NCBI GenBank assembly: GCA_964542915.1
Contig: CAZIVP010000009.1
Span: forward strand, 62,001 to 126,000
Length of the DNA stretch: 64,000 bases
From: CAZIVP01 sp964542915
GTDB taxonomy: Bacteria; Calditrichota; Calditrichia; Calditrichales; Calditrichaceae
Direction: 5' to 3'
Shown here piece by piece: positions 16,189-23,499 of the stretch. The translations under genes were made by a program, and so were the position numbers. Under the pieces are notes generated by a model, which had not been told where the DNA came from, did not search any database, and was given only the letters and a program-made list of their open reading frames with translations. Within the stretch, counting starts at the first letter, position 1, and every line of letters starts with the position of its first letter.

Positions 16189-16635
16189 ATGGCAGATCTT
16201 ATTAAAATAGGGATTATCATTTGTGATCGCTATCGCCGGTGCGCCGGAGGAAAATGTTTTAAAGCGTTGCAAAATCGGGAGGGCGCTTTTTCGGCATATC
16301 TGAAAACGGCTGTGCAGGTTGTGGGATACACAACCTGTGATGGCTGTCCGGGTGGAAATGTGGAATATGCTCCGGCCGAAATGAAGAAGAACGGCGCAGA
16401 GGTTATTCATCTTGCCACGGGACTTGTGGTCGGTTATCCGCCATGTCCCTATTTGTTCGATTTCATAGAATTTATTAAGGCGAAGTATGGGCTGGAGGTG
16501 GCGCCGGGAACCCATCCGATTCCGGAGAAATATTATGTCACCCATCAGCAGCTTGGAACCTGGGAATCGGAACGCTGGCGGCAGGTTATTCAACCGACAT
16601 TATCCAATCGCGAAATTCGACTGCAATACGATTGA
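16189..16635 (+). CDS. CGGC domain-containing metal-binding protein
   Basis: A 148-residue protein of the CGGC family: IGIIICDRYRRCAGGKCFKA at the start, then TTCDGCPGGNVEYA, and a cysteine-containing YPPCPYLFDF segment. The family is thought to bind metal through these cysteines, with no established reaction. SD AAGGAG precedes the ATG. Its position in an operon with ferredoxin ATPases, NifX proteins and a predicted metal exporter fits metal sensing or delivery. Confidence 0.88.
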   Translation: MADLIKIGIIICDRYRRCAGGKCFKALQNREGAFSAYLKTAVQVVGYTTCDGCPGGNVEYAPAEMKKNGAEVIHLATGLVVGYPPCPYLFDFIEFIKAKYGLEVAPGTHPIPEKYYVTHQQLGTWESERWRQVIQPTLSNREIRLQYD

Positions 16636-16706
16636 TTTGTACGACTGAATTAAATAAAGGACAGCGAACCGTAGTTATAAAAACGTTTTTAAAAGGAGGC
16701 GGTAAA

Positions 16707-16910
16707 TTGAATTTTAAAAACCGGCATGAAATGGGAAGCGGCGGTCACTGTTTATGTCCAAAATGCGGTTATACCGTCGCCCATCAGCGCGGTACGCCCT
16801 GTCAGGATATACGCTGCCCGCAATGCAGCGCCAAACTTGTACGGGAAGGATCGTATCACCATCAACTGATCAAAGATAAACAGCAGAAACGATCGCAAAA
16901 CGGAGAATGA
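16707..16910 (+). CDS. Small zinc-ribbon/rubredoxin-like protein
   Basis: A 67-residue protein with the motif CLCPKCGY, then after 11 residues CQDIRCPQCSAKL: two CxxC pairs that should bind Zn or Fe. The TTG at 16707 is chosen because it follows the strong SD AAAAGGAGG; the reading frame continues upstream to 16632 without a ribosome binding site. The stop overlaps the next start as ATGA. Similar small proteins, with an 'HQRGxPC' core, accompany MRP/NifX operons, but I know of no assigned function. Confidence 0.75.
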   Translation: MNFKNRHEMGSGGHCLCPKCGYTVAHQRGTPCQDIRCPQCSAKLVREGSYHHQLIKDKQQKRSQNGE

Positions 16911-17737
16911 ACAACGCCATACAAACCGTAATCACGGGGGTGCTTATGGTAGGGGGCTTTACACTCAATACCGAAACGGCTGCACAAAATAGCGTATTTA
17001 CGATGCCGGACCGCCAGAAAATAACTATTACGATTGTATATGATAATAACATCTATGAGAAAGACCTGAAGACCGGTTGGGGCTTTGCGGCTCTGGTACA
17101 AACCGGGGAAGAAACCTTCTTGTTCGATACCGGAGGAGATGGGGCGTTGTTGCTGCAAAATATGGAAAAACGCCGTATCAATTTCCGTGAAATCGATGCA
17201 TTGTTTCTAAGCCATATTCACGACGACCATACGGGCGGCATGGAACGATTCCTGAGTATGCACCCGGCAATATCCGTTTACTATCCCGCTTCGTTTCCGG
17301 CATCATTTACAAAAATGCTAAGCCGGTATGGCCCGGAATCCACTGCCATTTCGGAATTTACAAAAGTGAATGAGGCTGTCTATTCCACGGGCGAGCTTAG
17401 GAACGGTTTGTCCGAACAGTCGCTCATTCTTAAAACGCCCGAAGGGCTGATTGTGTTGACGGGTTGCGCACATCCGGGTATTGTGGAAATCTTGGAATAT
17501 GTGAGGCAGAAATTGGATGAGCCTTTATTACTTGCCGCAGGCGGATTTCACCTGTTTCGTAAAAATGCCGACCAAATCCGGTATGTATGCGAGCGCATGA
17601 TGGAATTAAACGTAAAGTATGTGGCGCCCTGCCATTGTTCGGGCGATTTGGCAAGAGAAATATTCGGTCGCTATTACAAAGATCATTATATTGACGCCGG
17701 CGTGGGAAGGATAATCCGCTCCGACGCCCTGCGCTGA
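16907..17737 (+). CDS. Metallo-beta-lactamase-fold hydrolase (COG1237-like)
   Basis: A 276-residue MBL-fold protein. The metal motif HxHxDH appears as FLSHIHDDHTGG, with later ligands in LTGCAHPGIVEI and the terminal histidine in APCHCSGD. The core begins at ITITIVYDNNIYEKDL and resembles the group containing dihydropterin/methanopterin-synthesis-like MBL enzymes (COG1237), though such names do not imply methanopterin here. The first 32 residues look like a weak signal peptide without positive charge. An internal ATG at 17003 (MPDRQK) would give the usual cytosolic start, so the true start is uncertain. It is coupled to the upstream gene by ATGA. Confidence 0.82.
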   Translation: MNNAIQTVITGVLMVGGFTLNTETAAQNSVFTMPDRQKITITIVYDNNIYEKDLKTGWGFAALVQTGEETFLFDTGGDGALLLQNMEKRRINFREIDALFLSHIHDDHTGGMERFLSMHPAISVYYPASFPASFTKMLSRYGPESTAISEFTKVNEAVYSTGELRNGLSEQSLILKTPEGLIVLTGCAHPGIVEILEYVRQKLDEPLLLAAGGFHLFRKNADQIRYVCERMMELNVKYVAPCHCSGDLAREIFGRYYKDHYIDAGVGRIIRSDALR

Positions 17738-17764
17738 ACCGGAATTAAAAACAGAGGAAAATAA

Positions 17765-18718
17765 ATGCAAGTCTTCGGGCCGGTCCCTTCGCGTCGTTTC
17801 GGAAACAGTCTGGGGATAAACAACCTACCACCGAAAGTATGCAGCTATTCCTGTATCTATTGTCAGGTGGGGTGTACCGATCATCTCCGGATTGAGCGGG
17901 AGACCTTTTACCCTCCGGGGGATATCATTCAGCAGGTGCGCCTCAAACTCAGGGAGGTTTGGAAGCAAAGTGAGAAAGTGGACTTTCTCACATTTGTTCC
18001 GGATGGCGAGCCGACGCTGGATCGCAATCTCGGGAAAATGATTAAAGCGCTGAAGACGTTCGAAATTAAAATCGCGGTGATCACCAACGCTTCGCTGCTC
18101 TATTTGGAAGAGGTGAGAGGAGCATTATCGCATGCGGATGCGGTCTCATTAAAAATCGACAGTGTAACCAAAGACCAGTGGCGATCGATCAATCGCCCTC
18201 ACGGGCGCTTAATGTTGCAGGAAATATTGGATGGCATACGCGTGTTTAGCGATTTTTTTGACGGAAGCCTTTTAACCGAAACGATGCTCATTAAAAATCA
18301 AAACGATGACAGCAGAGGTTTGAATGAAACCGCACGGTTTATAAGCGATTTGGATATCGATCGGGCTTATATTGCGATACCTGTGCGACCGCCTGCCGAA
18401 GCATCGGTTGAACCAGCCGATTCAGCCGCCGTGAATCGCGCTCACCAGATTTTTAAAGACCGAAACGCGCCTGCTGCGCTCATGATCGAGCCGGAACAGG
18501 GCTTTTTTTTCAGCGGCGATGAAACCCTGCGGGATATTTTAAACATTGCATCCGTTCACCCGCTCAGGGATGAGGTTCTGGAGCAAATTTTGAACCGCCG
18601 GAATTTAACCCGGGAACCCGTGCAGCGTTTAATAGATGAAGGTTATTTAAAACGCATCCGGTACAACGGAATCACTTTTTACCTGAGGAATTTCGGATAT
18701 GATTCTACCCATTCTTAA
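17765..18718 (+). CDS. Radical SAM protein (COG0731 type)
   Basis: A 317-residue protein with the radical SAM cluster motif CSYSCIYC (Cx3Cx2C) preceded by PSRRFGNSLGINNLPPKVC, the signature of COG0731 Fe-S oxidoreductases. The SAM-binding region includes VPDGEPTLD and VITNASLLY. A C-terminal region of about 60 residues looks like a small winged-helix domain (VLEQILNRRNLTREPVQRLIDEGYL). It likely generates a 5'-deoxyadenosyl radical; the substrate is unknown. The next gene starts 20 bases before its stop, so they are coupled. Confidence 0.9.
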   Translation: MQVFGPVPSRRFGNSLGINNLPPKVCSYSCIYCQVGCTDHLRIERETFYPPGDIIQQVRLKLREVWKQSEKVDFLTFVPDGEPTLDRNLGKMIKALKTFEIKIAVITNASLLYLEEVRGALSHADAVSLKIDSVTKDQWRSINRPHGRLMLQEILDGIRVFSDFFDGSLLTETMLIKNQNDDSRGLNETARFISDLDIDRAYIAIPVRPPAEASVEPADSAAVNRAHQIFKDRNAPAALMIEPEQGFFFSGDETLRDILNIASVHPLRDEVLEQILNRRNLTREPVQRLIDEGYLKRIRYNGITFYLRNFGYDSTHS

Positions 18719-19718
18719 ACATGCTTTGATGATTACCAGTTTTGTGTTCATCATGATGCTGCTCATTGAGTATCTGAACGTACAAACGAGGGGCCAGTGG
18801 CAGGAAAATATTAAACGTAGCCCCTGGAAGCAGTATCTGATCAGTACGGCGTTGGGCGCTGTTCCGGGATGTCTGGGCGCCTTTACGGTGGTCTCGCTGT
18901 TTTCCCATCGGATTGTGAGTTTTGGCGCTTTGACTGCTGCGATGATTGCTACAAGCGGAGACGAGGCCTTCATTATGTTTTCAATGATTCCCACACAGGC
19001 GGTAATCCTGACTGCAATTCTGTTTGCAGTCGGTTTGGTGTTTGGATATTTCACAGATCGGTTAATGGGCGAAAAACAGAAGAAATTTACCGACCCCGAT
19101 CACCGCTATCGCATTCATGAGGATGATTACTGCCAGTGTTTTCCCAAGCAACGGATATGGCAGCAACTGAGGGAGATTACATTTCCGCGTGCACTCTTAA
19201 TTACCATCTTGGTGTTGTTTTTTATCTTTCTTGCCACCGGTTCGTTGGGTCCCCAACAATGGGATTGGAAAAAGATAACCTTTGCTGCGGGTACGCTGTT
19301 TTCTCTTTTTGTAGTGAGCACCGTTCCCGATCATTTTCTCGAACACCATCTCTGGGAACACGTTCTTAAGAAACATCTGTTGCGGATCTTCTTATGGACG
19401 TTCGGCGTCCTTCTGGTTATTCATAGTCTGGAACATTATCTGCAACTGGGAGAGTGGATACAGGATAATTACCTGTTGGTATTATTGGTTGCGGCGTTGA
19501 TAGGTATTATTCCCGAATCGGGACCGCACATGGTTTTCGTAACCCTCTTTGCCCAGGGTTCCATACCCTTTGGTATTCTGCTGGCGAGTTCGATTGTTCA
19601 GGACGGGCATGGAACCATTCCTTTACTGGCGGTATCGAAAAAAGCCTTTATCGTCGTAAAGCTGATTAACCTTGTGATCGGTCTGGGCATTGGTATTATC
19701 GCCGTGTTTTTGCTCTGA
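18699..19718 (+). CDS. Predicted 10-TM heavy-metal exporter (ArsP_2 / putative manganese transporter family)
   Basis: A 339-residue polytopic membrane protein with about ten helices. Recognisable features are an N-terminal helix, then EYLNVQTRGQWQENI, GAVPGCLGAFTVVSLF with MIATSGDEAFIMF, a cytoplasmic stretch containing histidines and a CxC (DDYCQCF), and the repeated helix GIIPESGPHMVFVTLFAQG. The two symmetrical PGC and PESGPH segments are typical of the family (Pfam 'Putative, 10TM heavy-metal exporter'). As last gene of the operon under an ArsR-type promoter it supports a metal-efflux role, but the ion is unknown. Its start overlaps the radical SAM gene by 20 bases. Confidence 0.85.
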   Translation: MILPILKHALMITSFVFIMMLLIEYLNVQTRGQWQENIKRSPWKQYLISTALGAVPGCLGAFTVVSLFSHRIVSFGALTAAMIATSGDEAFIMFSMIPTQAVILTAILFAVGLVFGYFTDRLMGEKQKKFTDPDHRYRIHEDDYCQCFPKQRIWQQLREITFPRALLITILVLFFIFLATGSLGPQQWDWKKITFAAGTLFSLFVVSTVPDHFLEHHLWEHVLKKHLLRIFLWTFGVLLVIHSLEHYLQLGEWIQDNYLLVLLVAALIGIIPESGPHMVFVTLFAQGSIPFGILLASSIVQDGHGTIPLLAVSKKAFIVVKLINLVIGLGIGIIAVFLL

Positions 19719-19726
19719 TGATAAGG

Positions 19727-19751
19727 CCGGCCTGAGCCGGATTCAGGCCGG
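19727..19751. terminator. Hairpin between convergent genes
   Basis: A 9-bp perfect GC-rich stem (CCGGCCTGA at 19727-19735, TCAGGCCGG at 19743-19751) with a 7-base loop, eight bases after the exporter stop. It has no T-tract, so Rho-independent termination is uncertain. The right arm contains the stop codon of the minus-strand gene. Confidence 0.5.
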
Positions 19752-20114
19752 ATGCTCATCCTGTTTTTGAATTTGTTTCAGTTCCTTCCGACCGAATAAA
19801 CCGTAGTACAACAGCAGCCCGAGTCCCGGAAACAGAAAGATGAATCCGATGGTCATTTCATCCCGCACGGCATAATCCATCTGCATTCCGATGATGATCG
19901 CCAATCCGATGCTAATGAGAATGATACCCCATTTGGCATTGCGCAAAGGGCTCGGCGATTTCTGCGGGGTTTCATCGAACAGATATTTGATTTCTTCCGC
20001 CGACAGGCCTTTTTCGATAATGCGCATTTTTTCTTCATGTTTTACGCGCAGATAGTAGTAGAGTACGAATCCGATAACGATGAAAAAGACAATGGGAACC
20101 AATATACCAATCAT
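19743..20114 (-). CDS. Small membrane protein (DUF6249-like)
   Basis: A 123-residue protein with an N-terminal membrane helix (IVFFIVIGFVLYYYLRV), a charged soluble segment with KHEEKMRIIEKGLSAEEI, and two further hydrophobic helices (GIILISIGLAIIIGMQM; IGFIFLFPGLGLLLYYGLF). The 'EEKMRIIEKGL' phrase followed by two helices is typical of the DUF6249 group, often encoded next to ECF sigma genes; here the sigma gene is divergent, 187 bases away. Function unknown. It may respond to or modulate that sigma pathway. Confidence 0.75.
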   Translation of the reverse strand: MIGILVPIVFFIVIGFVLYYYLRVKHEEKMRIIEKGLSAEEIKYLFDETPQKSPSPLRNAKWGIILISIGLAIIIGMQMDYAVRDEMTIGFIFLFPGLGLLLYYGLFGRKELKQIQKQDEHPA

Positions 20115-20261
20115 GATGGACTCCTTTCATTTGCGGATTTGTAAATGGCTGGGATCCTTTCGATTCGGAGAACCTCAATCTGAATTGACCTCCCAACCAT
20201 TCCGTTTTTGATCGATAAGACAGGAAAACAAAAAAAAAGGTTTCAACTTCGTATTTTTTTT

Positions 20262-20291
20262 TGAAACTTATAGTTCGTTCAACCTGTCAAA
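20262..20291 (+). promoter_or_regulatory. Candidate ECF-type promoter upstream of sigma gene
   Basis: TGAAACTT (20262-20269), 16 bases, then GTCAAA (20286-20291) resembles the ECF -35 (GAAC/AACTT) and -10 (TCAAA) pattern. It lies nine bases before the sigma ATG, which has no Shine-Dalgarno, so the message would be almost leaderless. This suggests autoregulation. Confidence 0.4.
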
Positions 20292-20300
20292 TGTAATAAA

Positions 20301-20909
20301 ATGAGCGAAGAGAAAAACATACAGGCATTAAAAGACGGTGATATCAGCGCCCTGGATAAGCTCGTAGACTTGCACAAAGATTATGTTTATACCCTCGCGT
20401 TACGCATTGTGAAAACCAGGGAACTGGCCGATGAAGTTACTCAGGATGTCTTCGTCAAAGTGTATCAAAAAATCGATGCCTTTCGGGCAGGATCAAAATT
20501 TTCCACCTGGCTCTATACAATTGTTTACCGCACGGCTTTGAATTATCTTGAACAACACGGCAACCGATTGGCCCGTTTTGAAAGCCTGGAAGGATATGAG
20601 CAAAATCATAACTATTCCGATAGAGGCGAAGGCCAACATATCGCCCATGCCGACCGGTCATTTTATCAGGCATCGGACGGCCATACCGAAGAGAGGGATC
20701 TGCAAAACATTTTGTGGAAGGCGATTGATGCTTTACCCTATTTGGAAGGTATTATGATAACGTTGTTTTATTTACAGCAATTTACTTTAAAAGAAATCGC
20801 GGAGGTTACACAATTTCCGGTTAATACCGTTAAAACCCATGTGCATCGCGGCCGAAAGCGATTGAAAGAACAACTCCTGAGGCAATACGCTTTGGAGGAT
20901 TTAATATGA
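20301..20909 (+). CDS. ECF-type RNA polymerase sigma factor
   Basis: A 202-residue sigma70-family protein. Region 2 (about 15-85) contains YVYTLALRIVKTRELADEV, TQDVFVKVYQKI and FSTWLYTIVYRTALNYL. A linker of about 45 residues (NHNYSDRGEG) follows, then region 4 with ITLFYLQQFTLKEIAEVTQF and VKTHVHRGRKRLKEQL. Region 3 is absent, as in all ECF factors. The next gene overlaps by ATGA and encodes a membrane protein with a zinc-binding-like motif, its likely anti-sigma factor. The upstream element at 20262-20291 may be its own promoter. Confidence 0.92.
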   Translation: MSEEKNIQALKDGDISALDKLVDLHKDYVYTLALRIVKTRELADEVTQDVFVKVYQKIDAFRAGSKFSTWLYTIVYRTALNYLEQHGNRLARFESLEGYEQNHNYSDRGEGQHIAHADRSFYQASDGHTEERDLQNILWKAIDALPYLEGIMITLFYLQQFTLKEIAEVTQFPVNTVKTHVHRGRKRLKEQLLRQYALEDLI

Positions 20910-21478
20910 CATCAGATCATTTAAACGCGGAAGAGCTGGATCGTTTGATCATTGAAGGGCCGGAAGCTTTATCTCAGGATAAAATGGCCCATCTCAATTC
21001 CTGCCGCTATTGCAATCAACTGTTTAATGAACAGCGCCGGTTCGATTCTCTATTACATAAATTACACCCGTATGAAGCCGGCGACCACATTCTGAAATGC
21101 GTCCGGGAGAAACTATCCCTGAAGACCCGTTTTTATCTAAAAATGGATTGGCTGGCCTATGCCGCAATGCTGGTTCTGGTTGCAATCTTTTTCTATATGG
21201 TGATCGGACAGAATCCCTTCATGGGAAACGCCGTATCTAAAGGCGTCGCTCAAGTCAGTCGGGCTTTGGGTGCGGAATCGTTAAACTTCCGGCATGAACA
21301 ATGGACCGGCACCTTTCAATCGGTGAAACCTTTTTTGCCCAGCCTTAATATCGATTTTTCGTGGAACCTGCCCGATAATAGTCCGGCTCTTTTTATTTAT
21401 TCTTTGTTTGTGCTCGTATTTTATTACCTGTTGGATAAGCTCATACTGGCGAGGCGATTTGAAGCCAGGCGCCACTGA
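20906..21478 (+). CDS. Probable membrane anti-sigma factor
   Basis: A 190-residue protein directly coupled (ATGA) to the ECF sigma gene. The N-terminal 60 residues end in HLNSCRYCNQLFNEQ, which resembles the HxxxCxxC zinc motif of anti-sigma domains. It has one membrane helix at about 88-108 (LAYAAMLVLVAIFFYMVIG), an external segment, and a second helix near the C-terminus (FIYSLFVLVFYYLLDKLIL). It should hold the sigma factor at the membrane and release it on an envelope signal. The two-span topology is less common than a single span. Confidence 0.8.
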   Translation: MTSDHLNAEELDRLIIEGPEALSQDKMAHLNSCRYCNQLFNEQRRFDSLLHKLHPYEAGDHILKCVREKLSLKTRFYLKMDWLAYAAMLVLVAIFFYMVIGQNPFMGNAVSKGVAQVSRALGAESLNFRHEQWTGTFQSVKPFLPSLNIDFSWNLPDNSPALFIYSLFVLVFYYLLDKLILARRFEARRH

Positions 21479-21640
21479 ACAAAGGTTATTATCGACAGCT
21501 AAAAATCTGTTACGAATAACGTAATTCGGTAATCCGCTTGTAATATGATCCGCCGTGAAGATGCTACCCTTAAACAGTGATGAATAGGCTCCCAAGATTT
21601 GCTTTGTTTTAACGGTCTGATTTTATAGATTTTTCATTCT

Positions 21641-23404
21641 ATGCGAAACATAATTATTATCGCCGTCTTATCTTTTACATTGCTTTTAAGAGCGCAGTCA
21701 TCATCGCTGCTCACCATAGAAAACATTACCTTTGGCGCTGATTTACAAACAGAGGAAATCAATGTATCCGATTTGTTTCCGTTAAGCGAGGGAACCACGG
21801 TAACACTCGCTCAAATTGATGCCGCGCTAAAAGAATTTGAAAAAGTCTGGCAGAATAGGGGCTATCTGTTTGCGCGCATCGACAGCGCTCAATTTGAATA
21901 CAACCAAGATTCCACGGGTATTCGACTGCGTATCAGCGGGCATCACGGCAAGCGGGTGCGTTTCGGAGCAATCGAAATCCGGGCGGATTCACTGGATGCG
22001 GAACGATATGCCACGTTATTGCGGATTAAACGGGAAAATGTATATAATAAAGCCCTTCTCGAGGGCGATATCAATACCATGTTAGAGTACGCGGCCGATC
22101 GCGGTTTTCCGTTTGCCAGTGCAACCGTGGATCGCATACGCTTTGACCGCACGGAGGATCAAATCTATGCTGATATTCTTATCCGATTGCAGGAAGGCGC
22201 GAGGGTACACATAAAAGATATTATCATCAGCGGCAACGCTTATACCCGTGATTACGTCATCCGGAGGGAATTGCCAATCAAAACAGGCGATCGCTACGCC
22301 TCAGATGATGTGCGTGAAATCAGCCGGCGACTCAACCGGTTGCAGATGTTTAAATCGGTGAGGCCTCCTCAAATTTATACGGCCGGCTCCGATAGCGTTT
22401 ATATAAAAGTTACGGTAGAGGAGGGCAACGCCACCAGTTTTGATGGCGTGGTCGGATATGTGCCGTTACAGCAGGAATCGCGCTTCAACCGGAATGGTTA
22501 CTTTACGGGCCTTATTGATCTTACCTTTAATAATTTATTTGGGACCGGCCGTCGTTTTTTGTTGCATTGGAAAAAACCGGATCAATTCTCCGAAGAATTC
22601 TATACAACCTACACCGAACCATGGATTTTGGGTTACCCTATCGATGTCAGTGGAGGGTTGGAGCGCGTTGTGCGGGATACCACATTCATCCAATGGCAGA
22701 CGGATGTGAGCGCACGAATGCAATTGCTGAATCGCTTTGCACTGCTTGCATCCGTTAAGCGCAAAGTCGTAACACCGGATTCTCTGGCAAGCCGCCATTT
22801 GCGACTACTTAATACTAGAACCATACATTTGGAGGGAGGGCTTGAATACGATTCCCGGGATTATATCCCGAATCCGCGGGAAGGCATTTATTATAAAAGC
22901 ACCTATAGTTACGGCTTCAAAAACAATGCCGGTCCTTCTTACATTATTAATGCGGATAGTATACGGAAAACCATTGAATTGCAAACGGTCCAGGTTCATT
23001 TGGGCTGGTTCCGCTCTATCTGGAGGAATCAGGTTTTTGCCTTTGAGCTGCACGGTAAACGCATCGAAGGCGACCAGTTGCAAATAAGCGATTTTTTTTG
23101 GTTCGGCGGCAGTCGTTCCATGCGCGGCTACCGGGAAGATCAGTTCCGGGGCGACCTGGTTGCGTGGAGTAATCTCGAATACCGATTTTTATTTGATCGG
23201 GATTCACGCCTGTTTGTCTTTAATGATTGGGGCTATTACCGGCGCCCGCAAGACAGCGGGGAAAAAACCGAATGGCTGGCGGGATACGGTGCGGGCATCC
23301 GCTTTCGTACACCGCTGGGTATACTGGGAGTGGATTACGGTTTGGCGAAGGGCGAGGGTTTTGGCCAGGGTAAAATTCACTTTGGTATTATTAACCGTTT
23401 TTAA
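21641..23404 (+). CDS. BamA/TamA (Omp85) family outer-membrane protein
   Basis: A 587-residue protein with a signal peptide (IIIIAVLSFTLLLRAQS). Several POTRA-like repeats follow (about 25-260; for example LKEFEKVWQNRGYLFARID, VHIKDIIISGNAYTRDYVIRR), then a 16-strand barrel of the Omp85 family. The barrel carries the conserved GGSRSMRGYRE (RGY-type loop 6 motif) and ends in an aromatic strand (GKIHFGIINRF). It is shorter than BamA (about 800), so it is closer to TamA or to single-substrate translocators. It presumably inserts or exports outer-membrane components. It lies 162 bases after the sigma/anti-sigma pair and could be a target of it. Confidence 0.88.
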   Translation: MRNIIIIAVLSFTLLLRAQSSSLLTIENITFGADLQTEEINVSDLFPLSEGTTVTLAQIDAALKEFEKVWQNRGYLFARIDSAQFEYNQDSTGIRLRISGHHGKRVRFGAIEIRADSLDAERYATLLRIKRENVYNKALLEGDINTMLEYAADRGFPFASATVDRIRFDRTEDQIYADILIRLQEGARVHIKDIIISGNAYTRDYVIRRELPIKTGDRYASDDVREISRRLNRLQMFKSVRPPQIYTAGSDSVYIKVTVEEGNATSFDGVVGYVPLQQESRFNRNGYFTGLIDLTFNNLFGTGRRFLLHWKKPDQFSEEFYTTYTEPWILGYPIDVSGGLERVVRDTTFIQWQTDVSARMQLLNRFALLASVKRKVVTPDSLASRHLRLLNTRTIHLEGGLEYDSRDYIPNPREGIYYKSTYSYGFKNNAGPSYIINADSIRKTIELQTVQVHLGWFRSIWRNQVFAFELHGKRIEGDQLQISDFFWFGGSRSMRGYREDQFRGDLVAWSNLEYRFLFDRDSRLFVFNDWGYYRRPQDSGEKTEWLAGYGAGIRFRTPLGILGVDYGLAKGEGFGQGKIHFGIINRF

Positions 23405-23499
23405 GTATGTTTGTTAGAGGCGGTTAAGTTGCTGCACTCGTCGGTATATGCATCTAACCGAATAACGGCATTAATCGTTTATATTAAAGACGGAAAACC

